Under the pieces are notes generated by a model. That model did no database searches. It worked only from the letters and a program-made list of their open reading frames with translations, and was not told where the DNA came from. DNA of 64,000 nt from Pinus tabuliformis (Eukaryota > Streptophyta > Pinopsida > Pinales > Pinaceae), in contig CM062808.1 of assembly GCA_031772625.1 (NCBI GenBank), positions 477,149,655 to 477,213,654 on the forward strand. The letters run 5' to 3'. This document shows, piece after piece, positions 1 through 9,101 of this stretch (positions are counted from its first letter, which is position 1; every line of letters starts with the position of its first letter). The translations under genes were made by a program, and so were the position numbers.

Positions 1-139
1 AGAAATGGGGCAGTACCAACCAACTGTAAACATGTGCCTTCCACAAAAATATGAGGCCTTTGCATCACCAAAGTAGATCATATTGGCACTTCCCCAGCCA
101 ATCATGAAAAATGAAACCTATTGGTATAGGTAGCTAACA
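1..139 (-). repeat. Element 1, 3' LTR (terminal 139 bp only)
   Basis: These bases match 13668-13806 almost completely (for example GAGGCC here against GAGACC there) and end in ...GCTAACA. The start of the LTR lies upstream of the window, so length and target duplication cannot be measured on this side. Confidence 0.92.
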
Positions 140-140
140 G

Positions 141-156
141 TGGCTCCACTTGGGGA
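141..156 (-). other. Element 1: inverted primer-site-like motif at the 3' LTR boundary
   Basis: One base inside the 3' LTR the plus strand reads TGGCTCCACTTGGGGA. Compared with the primer-binding site TGGCGACTCCACTGGGGA at the other end, it lacks GAC and has one extra T; all other bases agree. A polypurine tract is expected here but none abuts the LTR; the nearest purine run on the coding strand lies about 20 bases away. The same motif stands at the same place in elements 2 and 3. Confidence 0.75.
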
Positions 157-475
157 TGGTTTTTCTTCTTGAAAGACCAAGAACAGCAGGTCAGATTGCC
201 TTGGCTTTTGACTTTCTCTTCAAAACTTCAAAATTTTCTCTTTGTACTTCAAAACTGGAATCTACCCCCATTGTGGACCTTGCTGAAATAAAACCTTTTG
301 TTGCTTATGTACAACAACTTCTTAACTGAACTATTTGTATGCTGAAAGAAAATATATACAACTGATTATGTACAGAAGGAGAAACCCTGCTATATACATG
401 GAAAGTAGTCAAAATAGTGCTTCAACATCCGGCCATTCACAGGGCCTTCATCCAAGTCAGTTTCATCCAGATTGT

Positions 476-3400
476 TTAGGAAGTAACTGTTGTTTCCTTG
501 TACTGCTTGGATAACAAATGGTCCTCTCCAAAGAGAATCAAATTTTCCATGTTTCCCTTTATCTTCCCTTTATCTTCCCTTCTTGAATCCCACTTGAGGA
601 CTTTGTCACCAATGTTGAAATCTTCAGCCTTAGTCCTTCTATCAAAAGCTTTCTTTAACTTCTCTTGTAGGATTTGAACTCTGTTAAACACTTGATCTCT
701 GGTTTGCTGCAAACATATTATTTGATTGATCCTTCTTTGCATGTCATTGGGCTCAGCTTGACTTTCTTGAAGTAGTTTCATAATAGGAACCCCTAGTGAT
801 GAAGGAAATTTGGCTTCTAATCCATAGACTAACTCATATGGGCTGACCCCAATGGACCTCTTGGTCGTTAGTCTATCTGCCCATAAGGCATTCACAAGCT
901 TCTTATGCCAATTCTTCTTATTTTCTTCCAACACTTTCTTTATGATGTTTACAAGGCTTTTATTTGATGATTCAGCTAGGCCATTTCCTTGAGGGTAGTA
1001 TGCAGTGGAATGGCCCAAAGTAATATGAAATTTGTGGCAGAAGTTCACCATCTTCTTGGATCTAAAAGCAGCAACATTGTCTGTTATTATCTTGTTGGGG
1101 CAACCAAATCTAGACAATATGTTATTCTCCAAAAACTGAATGATAGTTGAATCATTTGCCTGTCTACATGGGATGGCCTCAATCCATTTGGTGAAGTAGT
1201 CTGTGGTTGTGAGGATCCATCTATGTTGGCCTGAAGATGAGGGATGAATTTCCCCAATGAAATCCAAGCCCCATTGTTGAAAAGGTCTCTCTGTTGCAAT
1301 AGGCCTCAAAGGAAGTGGCAGTAACTTTCTCTTTCCCTCAAATATTTGACACTTATGGAATGAGGTAGTGAAATTTTTAACATCAGAGAACAAAGTGGGC
1401 CAATAGTAACCAGCCCTCAGTATCTTATCCACAGTGGACTTCCAATACAAGTGTCCGCCACAATCACCTGCATGAAATTCTTTCATGACATTGTTAGTCT
1501 CATTCTCAATTAAGCAGTTTAACAATATACCCTCATGGTTTTTCCAAAGCAAATTGCCATCCATGACACAAAATCTTGAAGCTTTCATTTTTAGGAACCT
1601 ACATTTAGTTCTGGACAATCCTGGGGGAGCAAACAGGTTTTGCAACACATAACATATATCAGAATACCAAGAGGATTGTTCAAAGGCTACATTGATCTTT
1701 GGAGTCGCCAGCTCCGATTCATTGTCCATTTGATTTATGTCTAGGGCTTGGAAATTTGTTTCAGACATTAGTTTGGCCAAACCTTGGCCCTTTATCAGTT
1801 TTGTAGGTCTTATCTCAATGTCAAATTCTAAAATGTTTGCAATCCATTTTCCTCTTCTACCCTCTAAATTTTCTTGAGTCAAAATATCCTTGAAAATAGC
1901 ATTTGGTACATAGGCAATGACATGAGAGTATATGATGTAAATTCTGAAATCCTTGATGGCTTTTACTAAAGCATAAGCTTGTTTTTCCATGATCTGGTAT
2001 TTGAGAGGTGCATCTCTTAGTGCTCTGCTAAAGAAAGAAATAGGTTTTTCATTCCCTTGATCATCTTTTTGTAACAAAACAGTAGCAATGGTATGCTGGG
2101 AGGCGAAAGAGAAAATGATAAACTCTTTGTCAAATTGAGGATTTGTTAAGACTGGAGTTTGGGTAAGGGCCAATTTGATACCTTCAAAAGCCTGATTTGC
2201 TTCTACTGTCCATTTTACTTTTGAATCCATTTTTAGCATGTTGTTTAGTAATCTGATCAATTCTGCTAAGTTTGGGATAAACCTCCTTAAAAAGTTGATC
2301 TTTCCCAAGAAGGCTTGCAATTCTTTGATGTTTCTTGGATGGGGCATTTGCAAGATGGCCTGTATTCTGTCTGGGTCAATTCTAATGCCATCCTTAGAAA
2401 TGATGTGGGCTAACAGCTTACCTTCTTCCAAACCAAATAGAGACTTCTTAGGATTTAAGGAAATTCCATATTTCCTACAAGTTATGAATATTTGCCTTAG
2501 ATGTTTCAAATGTTCAGGATCAAATTTTGAAAATGGTGTAAGGTCATCTAAGTAAACCACAAGGAAATCATGAATCTCTTTGGCAAAAGCAATATCCATT
2601 GCTCGTTGAAAGGTAGCTCCTGCATTTTTCAACCCAAAAGGCATTTTGACATATTTGAAGGTTCCCCATGGGGTTGTGAACGCTGTTTTGTCCTGATCAT
2701 CAGGGTGAACTAGGATCTGGTTGAAACCTGAGAATCCATCAAGTAAGGAAATTCTTGAGGCCCCCACTACTCTTTGCAAGATGTGATCCATCTTGGGTAA
2801 GGGGTAATTATCTTTTAGGGACACTTGATTCAAGTTTCTTAGATCAACACAAAGCCTTATTTCACCAGTTTTCTTTCTTGTAGGGACCAAATTTGAAATC
2901 CAATCGGAAAACCTGATTGGTGCTATGATGCCATCTTTAAACATTTTTTGTACCTCTTTCTCAATTGAAGGGAGAAGCATTGGGTTGATTCTTCTCAATT
3001 TTTGCTTGAATGGCTTTTGATTAGGCTTGAGAGGGATAGTATGTTGAATAACAGAGGTGTCATAGGATTTCAAATCCTCATAACTCCATCCAAACACATC
3101 TTGGAACTCTTTAAAGAGGTCAATGTATTTAGGCTTCTGGTCAGGAGGTAAGGATGCAGACAATTTTATTATTTTGGGTTTTTGAGGAGTCCCAATGTTG
3201 CATTCTTCAATGGCAGCATTGAGGGGCTGCATTTTCGGTTTTCTAGGGACATCATTTGAGTCAAAAATGTCCTCCAACGGAGTTAGGCCTGTTGGCAGAA
3301 AGTTATCCTTTAGCTCTATAATTTCAGCCTCTGTACTAGCTACTTCATCAAAATGCAATTGTTCAAGTTGCAGCATATTTTCCTTGTCAAATTTTGTTGG

Positions 3401-6061
3401 ACAAAGGATTTGATTTGTTGTTTTGATAGACACTGCTGTTTGATCCTGTTCATTTAGTGGCTGTGTGTCTTTCACAGAATCAACATCAATGTTCAAACCT
3501 GAAAATTCATGCTGCAAGGTTAAGAAACTGTTTATTTGTGTGTCATCCTCAAACACCTGCCAATCTTTGACATTGTTTGGGACAGAAGGTCTGTGTTTTA
3601 TTTCAGCTGTAAAACAGTGATTGGGTTCAAAAGGCAATTTGCATGTGCTAGCGAATGTGGCCAAACTGTGTGCATGAAGATTGTGAGTTCTAGCTATTTT
3701 GGTTATTTGAAATTCAGTGAATGTTTTAAGCATTTGAATAGCAGCAGACCTGTATGACCTTAGTCTTTTGTCATTGGTGACGAAATTTCCTTTCACCTGT
3801 TGGATAATAAGGTCTGAATCTCCCATGATTGAGAGTTTTGTGGCCTCTAATGATTTTACTAGTTTGAGGCCTAGCAAAAGAGCCTCATATTCTGCCATAT
3901 TGTTGGTACATCTGAAATTAAACCTATAGGCTCGACCTTGTGCATGATTGCTTTGTTTGTTATGTATCCAAACCCCTGCTCCTGCCCCTAATTTGTTGAC
4001 TGATCCATCAAATTCAAGAAACCAGAGGACTTCTTGGTTAAGGGAAGAATTTTCAACTATTACGGGACTTGGCATCAACAACTTGAGATCTTGGCTTACA
4101 CTTGGTTTTTCTTCTTGAACAGTTTTGTGTATTGATTGCTCAACCATTATTTCTGGAGCAGCAGTTTGTTCATTTATATGCTGATCTTGTTTGAGTGTCT
4201 TGGTTTCATCGTCGTTTGTAGGACCTGTATTATCATTGAAGAGAATATAGGAGTCTATGTCAGAATGGACAACATATATGGGAAAGTTTTGAGGTTTTTC
4301 TTCACTGCTGACCATGTATTTCATAAGTGTTTCTCTGTATAGTCTCTTTGGTTGCCCAAAGACAGAGATGGTGGCATAGGACATGTCTAATTGCAGGGAA
4401 CCTTGGAGTTTAGCCCCCCATGATCTTGATAACAGTATTCCATATTTGGGTGGGATATCAGCAACTACAACATCCATTAAGATTGTTTTGTTTGGATACT
4501 GGACCAGGGATACACATAGATCTTTTATCAAACCTAAACACTTAACTTGGCTGGAGTCAAATGAAAATAGGTCCTTATATGGTCTTGTAATGTCTAGGTT
4601 GAGTCTCTCCATCACCGATTTAGGCATAAGGTTATGAGAGGCGCCTGAATCAAACATTGCATTGTGTAATATCTTATCATGAACATGCAAGCTGACATAA
4701 AAAGGTAAGATCCCTATAACCGCTGTCTTTCCATCAACCTCTGGACCGAAAAGTAGTTCTGGGGTATCATCCAACACATTGACATCATCTTTATTATGGG
4801 TAAGTTGAAGGGATTTTTTGATTTGTTGTTTGTAAATGTCATGCTTGGCTAGCTCTGAAAGAGGAATGGCTATCTTCAACTTGCCAATTTCAGCTTCTAA
4901 GTCAAAGGGTTTTTCATATTGGACCTTGGTATTGTGGTTGACAACCTTTTCTTTGTTATTTAAGTTTTCTTCTTGGTTTTCACTCTGATCTTGAGGCTTG
5001 TCCTTTTTACTCATCTTTTGGGAAGTAATGCTTGGATTAGGCTGCAAGGGTGATGTAGCCATTGATTGTTGTATTGAGGGAGATGCTTCAGTTATTTCTT
5101 CAACTATTACTTCATTTGTAATTGAATCAGTTTTGTCAATTGGCTCTGTGACAATAGTTTTCTTAGGCAGTGGAGTGTCCTTTGTTTTCTCAGGCTGTGT
5201 CACATTTATAGTTCTACTTCTTAGTTTGTACTGTTTATGAACTTCAAAAACAGCTGTATCATATCCTTGCTTAAAGTCAAAAGACTCACCTGATTTCGTT
5301 TGAAATTGCTTTACTTCATCTTCTTCCTGATCTTCTTGAGTCAGGAAAACTTGCTGTTCATTGTTTAAACCCATCAAATTAATGTGGGTATCATCTATTT
5401 GCTCGTTAGAAGTAGATGTCTCAGCATAATTTTCTTGGAAAGGAGGTCTGAGCTCATTTTCAGGGCTTGCCTTTCCAGCATGTTGATTTTGGTTTCTCCT
5501 AAAATTTGGATTTCTGACAGGATTGTTTTGTGGGCCTTCCCATGATGATTTTCTCTCAACTGACTCCACTCTCTCACCTAATCTTTGCATACCGTTGATT
5601 ATTGCATCCAGTTTCTTATCCCAACCTGAAGGCTCTTCTTTAAAGGTAGTCTTTCTCTCAGTTCTTGTCCTATTTCTCTTGGCTATCAGGTTGGCTTCCA
5701 CACTTACTGCTATATCTTGCATTTCGGCCAAAGTTCGAGGAGCTCTTTCCCTTAATTGGTACGCCATATCCAAATCAAACCCATCAGGAAAGGTGTATAG
5801 AGCTAAATTAGGTGGGGGTCTGAGATTTTGGGGAATAGCATTGTAGACATTGTTAAAACGAGCACAATAGTCCAGGACAATTTCTTGTGGACTTCTTTTA
5901 ATTGTATTGTATTCGGATAAAATATGAAGTGGGTCCTTCTTCTTCTCCCACCGGTTGATAAAGCTTTGATACAGGGCTTCAGGGTCAGCTATTGAGTTTG
6001 CTGTAAGTGACCTAAACCATGTTCTTACATCTCCTGTTAGGCTTTGCACAAAAATTTTCAT
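476..6061 (-). CDS. Element 1 gag-pol polyprotein (1861 codons)
   Basis: A single long frame encodes the capsid-like gag and the enzymes of a Ty3/gypsy element. In order: a retrotransposon gag domain at the N-terminus (WFRSL, and YCARFNNVYNAIP); a long charged linker; an aspartic protease with DSGASHNLMP near residue 472; an RNase H of archaeal type (FDGS near residue 685, then MAEYEALLLGL and GDSDLIIQQVKG); reverse transcriptase (RPISL-type entry replaced by SDWISNLVPTRKKTGEIRLCVD, catalytic YLDD near residue 1172); a second gypsy-type RNase H; and an integrase with a zinc region, WGLDFIGEIH near residue 1600 and ITDN. The extra RNase H upstream of RT is a hallmark of Tat-lineage relatives. 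The element is a fossil or recent insertion; whether it still moves cannot be told from sequence. Small frames on the other strand here are shadows. Confidence 0.93.
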   Translation of the reverse strand: MKIFVQSLTGDVRTWFRSLTANSIADPEALYQSFINRWEKKKDPLHILSEYNTIKRSPQEIVLDYCARFNNVYNAIPQNLRPPPNLALYTFPDGFDLDMAYQLRERAPRTLAEMQDIAVSVEANLIAKRNRTRTERKTTFKEEPSGWDKKLDAIINGMQRLGERVESVERKSSWEGPQNNPVRNPNFRRNQNQHAGKASPENELRPPFQENYAETSTSNEQIDDTHINLMGLNNEQQVFLTQEDQEEDEVKQFQTKSGESFDFKQGYDTAVFEVHKQYKLRSRTINVTQPEKTKDTPLPKKTIVTEPIDKTDSITNEVIVEEITEASPSIQQSMATSPLQPNPSITSQKMSKKDKPQDQSENQEENLNNKEKVVNHNTKVQYEKPFDLEAEIGKLKIAIPLSELAKHDIYKQQIKKSLQLTHNKDDVNVLDDTPELLFGPEVDGKTAVIGILPFYVSLHVHDKILHNAMFDSGASHNLMPKSVMERLNLDITRPYKDLFSFDSSQVKCLGLIKDLCVSLVQYPNKTILMDVVVADIPPKYGILLSRSWGAKLQGSLQLDMSYATISVFGQPKRLYRETLMKYMVSSEEKPQNFPIYVVHSDIDSYILFNDNTGPTNDDETKTLKQDQHINEQTAAPEIMVEQSIHKTVQEEKPSVSQDLKLLMPSPVIVENSSLNQEVLWFLEFDGSVNKLGAGAGVWIHNKQSNHAQGRAYRFNFRCTNNMAEYEALLLGLKLVKSLEATKLSIMGDSDLIIQQVKGNFVTNDKRLRSYRSAAIQMLKTFTEFQITKIARTHNLHAHSLATFASTCKLPFEPNHCFTAEIKHRPSVPNNVKDWQVFEDDTQINSFLTLQHEFSGLNIDVDSVKDTQPLNEQDQTAVSIKTTNQILCPTKFDKENMLQLEQLHFDEVASTEAEIIELKDNFLPTGLTPLEDIFDSNDVPRKPKMQPLNAAIEECNIGTPQKPKIIKLSASLPPDQKPKYIDLFKEFQDVFGWSYEDLKSYDTSVIQHTIPLKPNQKPFKQKLRRINPMLLPSIEKEVQKMFKDGIIAPIRFSDWISNLVPTRKKTGEIRLCVDLRNLNQVSLKDNYPLPKMDHILQRVVGASRISLLDGFSGFNQILVHPDDQDKTAFTTPWGTFKYVKMPFGLKNAGATFQRAMDIAFAKEIHDFLVVYLDDLTPFSKFDPEHLKHLRQIFITCRKYGISLNPKKSLFGLEEGKLLAHIISKDGIRIDPDRIQAILQMPHPRNIKELQAFLGKINFLRRFIPNLAELIRLLNNMLKMDSKVKWTVEANQAFEGIKLALTQTPVLTNPQFDKEFIIFSFASQHTIATVLLQKDDQGNEKPISFFSRALRDAPLKYQIMEKQAYALVKAIKDFRIYIIYSHVIAYVPNAIFKDILTQENLEGRRGKWIANILEFDIEIRPTKLIKGQGLAKLMSETNFQALDINQMDNESELATPKINVAFEQSSWYSDICYVLQNLFAPPGLSRTKCRFLKMKASRFCVMDGNLLWKNHEGILLNCLIENETNNVMKEFHAGDCGGHLYWKSTVDKILRAGYYWPTLFSDVKNFTTSFHKCQIFEGKRKLLPLPLRPIATERPFQQWGLDFIGEIHPSSSGQHRWILTTTDYFTKWIEAIPCRQANDSTIIQFLENNILSRFGCPNKIITDNVAAFRSKKMVNFCHKFHITLGHSTAYYPQGNGLAESSNKSLVNIIKKVLEENKKNWHKKLVNALWADRLTTKRSIGVSPYELVYGLEAKFPSSLGVPIMKLLQESQAEPNDMQRRINQIICLQQTRDQVFNRVQILQEKLKKAFDRRTKAEDFNIGDKVLKWDSRREDKGKIKGNMENLILFGEDHLLSKQYKETTVTS

Positions 6062-6103
6062 CCTTACCCCATCATCATCTATCTCGTAATTTTCAAAGTA
6101 GTC

Positions 6104-6493
6104 CTACAATTTTTTAGTATGTTGGAGGGCTGAATAAGAGCCAGTACCATCAAAATATGATATTTTAGTTTGATAATCTTGAGGCATAGGCCCTAGATTA
6201 GCTGGTAACTGCAGTGGGGCATATCTATTAGCCATGTTTGGTGGGACAACAGGGATAACAGGGATGAATGGGACAAGTGGAGGAAATGGGATGAAAGGGG
6301 TGTGTGTAGTTGACGGAGTGGTTGAAAGGATACCTTGTGAAGTGGATGAAGAGCTAGGAGATTGTGGGCCAGTTTTATGAGGATGTAGAGAAGCCTTAGC
6401 AGGGGTTGGAATGTCAGTTTGGAGACCTGCTTCAGAATTTGAATCTGATAAAGTCCCTTCTGATTTGTGTCTCTTGAGGATTTTTGAAATCAA
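6104..6493 (-). CDS. Element 1 gag N-terminal segment
   Basis: This 129-codon frame lies directly upstream of the long gag-pol frame and encodes a Ser/Thr/Pro-rich start, a proline-rich stretch (FIPFPPLVPFIPVIPVVPP) and the motif MANRYAPLQLPANLGPMPQDYQTKISYFDGTGS. The FDGTGS-like ending is what normally leads into a plant gag domain. Element 2 has the equivalent segment at 55430-55909 (MAAHFAPLVLP). It is therefore the front of gag and not an independent gene. Confidence 0.75.
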   Translation of the reverse strand: MISKILKRHKSEGTLSDSNSEAGLQTDIPTPAKASLHPHKTGPQSPSSSSTSQGILSTTPSTTHTPFIPFPPLVPFIPVIPVVPPNMANRYAPLQLPANLGPMPQDYQTKISYFDGTGSYSALQHTKKL

Positions 6494-6803
6494 GTTTGGA
6501 TTTTCAAACTCAGGTGCTGGATCAGGATCTGGATTTGATCTTGTGTAATGAGTTTTCTTCTTAGGAGCCAGCTTCTATAATTTTCTTTGAGAGAATTTCT
6601 AAGGAGGTAGTGATATTTTGACAAGGACTGGTCAGTTATAGCACAACTGTATGAAAATTAATACTGTATAAAGATTGACTGAGGAAACTTTTATATACTC
6701 CTGCAAATGCAAAGCAAAGGCAGTTTCTAAGGCTATCTGGCTGTCACTCAGGCTTTATCCACAGCACTAAGAATCAGACAGGAGGTTGCAAAGGTGATCC
6801 AGG

Positions 6804-6821
6804 TCCCCAGTGGAGTCGCCA
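6804..6821 (-). other. Element 1 primer-binding site
   Basis: The minus strand reads TGGCGACTCCACTGGGGA, four bases inside the 5' LTR edge at 6826. It starts with TGG, as required to pair with a tRNA CCA end. From memory the same type of site is used by Ogre/Tat elements (reported as tRNA-Arg); the tRNA identity is recalled, not tested. Confidence 0.88.
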
Positions 6822-8000
6822 TTTATGTTAACTCCCAGGTTGTTTCCTATGACTCCCAAGGGAATACGGTCGGGGTAACCACTAACCAAGCTTTGGAGTA
6901 CAGGTCCTAGCCTACCTGTAATCAGAGAGGGCTCTCTCTTTAAGTTTTAACTTTGTTTAGTAAAGATTTTAGGCGAGTTATGGGTTTAGTTTTTTGTTTA
7001 AAGTTTTGGTTGTGAACTGTTGCTGTGAGAAGGGCATGAAAGGTTTGGAAGATGTTAGTCCATTCGGCATTTGGAGTCAGAAATCTGAGACAGTCCTGGT
7101 ACCTGTGATGAAGAAAGTTTTACTGCAAGGCTAGATGACTATTCTTAATATAATTTCCGATTAGTGAGTGAGACAGTGGGAGATGGGATTACAGACAGTG
7201 TGGTAACAATTTGAGCAGCAATTTCTACTTAGTAGCATACATGATTTACTAAATAGGAACTGCGAAAGATTCAGGGTTTATTGGAGCAGTTAAGAATTCC
7301 AATTAAACAGCTGAGCCTGTAGAAAACATTTATAGTAAAGAAAGATTGAAATATGGGTGTCTCCATGGACAAATCCTCAGCTATTCTTTTTCTTTCTTCC
7401 TAAATTTAGAACAACATATGAGAGATATGAGTTAAACAGATAATAAAACATTAACAGAGATAGAGAAAACTTATTATATTAAGCCATAGCACTAGAATCC
7501 TGTAGCATTCAATGGTTCCAAGACAGCATGCATCAGTAAGACCAAATTTCTGTAAACTCCAAGCTTTCTTTGTATTATTCCTTCAAAGATTACAGCTGAG
7601 TTCTCCTTTTTTTAACAAGAAACAACAACCTCTGAATCAGCTGCGTGGGGGAGATTTTATGCAAAAATATCAAGTAAAATATCTAGAATGAAAGTTATTG
7701 AGCAATAATTGTCTCTACCAACTTTGTACAGTGAAGTTATTACAAAAATAAAAGCCTGTAGTAAAGGCACATAACAGATGTTTGTTGTTTGTCAGTTGAT
7801 GATGACTTTTGGGCCCAAGGGTCGGCTGCGTTAATTCTTGGATGGCTCCTGCTGACAACGGCTGCTGTAGATGACACGTTGTGGCTCTGATGCTTTTAGG
7901 ATGCTGACCTATAATCTTTGACCTGTGGCTGCTGATCTGTGACTTCTTTATTGATTCTCTGCTTGCTGTAAAATGCATTTGATTAAATTATTTTATCAAA

Positions 8001-8945
8001 TCACAACAAAGTCCTTATCATATCTGTCCACCATTGATCAGGGGGCATCTGATGCCTTCGCATCTTGAGGAGTGTCTCATCTGCATCTGTATATTTGTAG
8101 TAATTAGGGGGAACTTCAAACAGATGATTGATTTCATGTTCTATATAAAACAGATTTTCTAGTTTATCATACAGCTCTTGTCCTGTGGGCAGCCCAGTTC
8201 CTTCCGAAGTACTAGATGAAGTAGTCAACTGATCAGTGATGTAGTTGTTGACTCTTTTTGCATATTTTTCATGAGAAGATAGCCTTCCTACGCTGTTTAG
8301 TAAACTGGGGAGTCCCCTGTCGTGTAATGATGTGATCTTGGCACCAAAAGCATTTATCTCTGCTTGAATATCCTGACATTTTCTTTCTAGTGCCTGTACA
8401 TAATTTCTGAGGGTGAGTACCCTTTTGATCGTCAAAATTGTATCAGTTCTATCTCTGATACCCATGTTTGCTAACTGTATGCCAGTTTTGTTGTTCAACA
8501 CATTGATCATTCTAGTAGCTATATCTAGCATACTTCCTAGAGAAGCTCTGGCTTTTTGACTTTCAGCATAAGCCTTGCCCAGCAAATCCATTTGCTCATG
8601 GATGGTCTCTATATATTGCCATTGGTCTGTGATTGATTGACCAATCTTTAACCATATGATTTTCTTGAGCTCTGTTATTGCTTTGCCCATGTTCATCTCT
8701 TTCTCCAGCTCTTTGATTTTCCTTTCCAAGGTCCTTACTTCCCTTGTCTTTTCTGCCACCTGTTGCTTGGATTTATCATGTTTCTCATTAAGTGTGACCA
8801 ATTTCTCCTTAGCTTCATTCAGCTCTGCCATCTGGGATTCTAGGACTTGAATCTCATTCATCAACTTCTGCATGTCAAGGCTTGGATCCTGCTCTGATGT
8901 TGGTGCTGGTGCTGATGTCGATGGAGCTGTCTCAACTGTCTGCAC
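8001..8945 (-). CDS. LTR-encoded coiled-coil protein of element 1 (314 codons)
   Basis: This frame lies wholly inside the LTR, downstream of the 875-codon frame and on the same strand as gag-pol. After an Ala/Thr/Pro-rich start it has a strong heptad coiled coil over roughly residues 25-105 (LESQMAELNEAKEKL, then KTREVRTLERKIKELEKEM). A second helical stretch follows (YVQALERKCQDIQAEINAF) and the tail ends MRRHQMPPDQWWTDMIRTLL. I recognise no enzyme family. Element 2 carries an analogous coiled-coil frame at the equivalent place in its LTRs (57463-57885 and 46184-46564), so the arrangement is shared by two different families. It may be a separate protein or the C-terminal part of the neighbouring product. 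Confidence 0.7.
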   Translation of the reverse strand: MQTVETAPSTSAPAPTSEQDPSLDMQKLMNEIQVLESQMAELNEAKEKLVTLNEKHDKSKQQVAEKTREVRTLERKIKELEKEMNMGKAITELKKIIWLKIGQSITDQWQYIETIHEQMDLLGKAYAESQKARASLGSMLDIATRMINVLNNKTGIQLANMGIRDRTDTILTIKRVLTLRNYVQALERKCQDIQAEINAFGAKITSLHDRGLPSLLNSVGRLSSHEKYAKRVNNYITDQLTTSSSTSEGTGLPTGQELYDKLENLFYIEHEINHLFEVPPNYYKYTDADETLLKMRRHQMPPDQWWTDMIRTLL

Positions 8946-9101
8946 TATAGGAGGAGTGAAAATTTGAGGGGGTTCCTCAAGGTCGATTACTTGCTGAGGG
9001 GGCCGAGATGTTTGGCCTCCTTCTTTCTATTGTAGGGCTGCCTGCAGTGCAGCCTATGATTCTACCAATTTTCCCTCTATCTGGGAAAGTTGTTTATGGA
9101 G

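Noticed and set aside
163-175. TTTTTCTTCTTG (purine run on the coding strand) as a conventional polypurine tract of element 1
   Set aside because: It lies about 20 bases from the LTR edge, whereas the tract must abut it; elements 2 and 3 have no equivalent.
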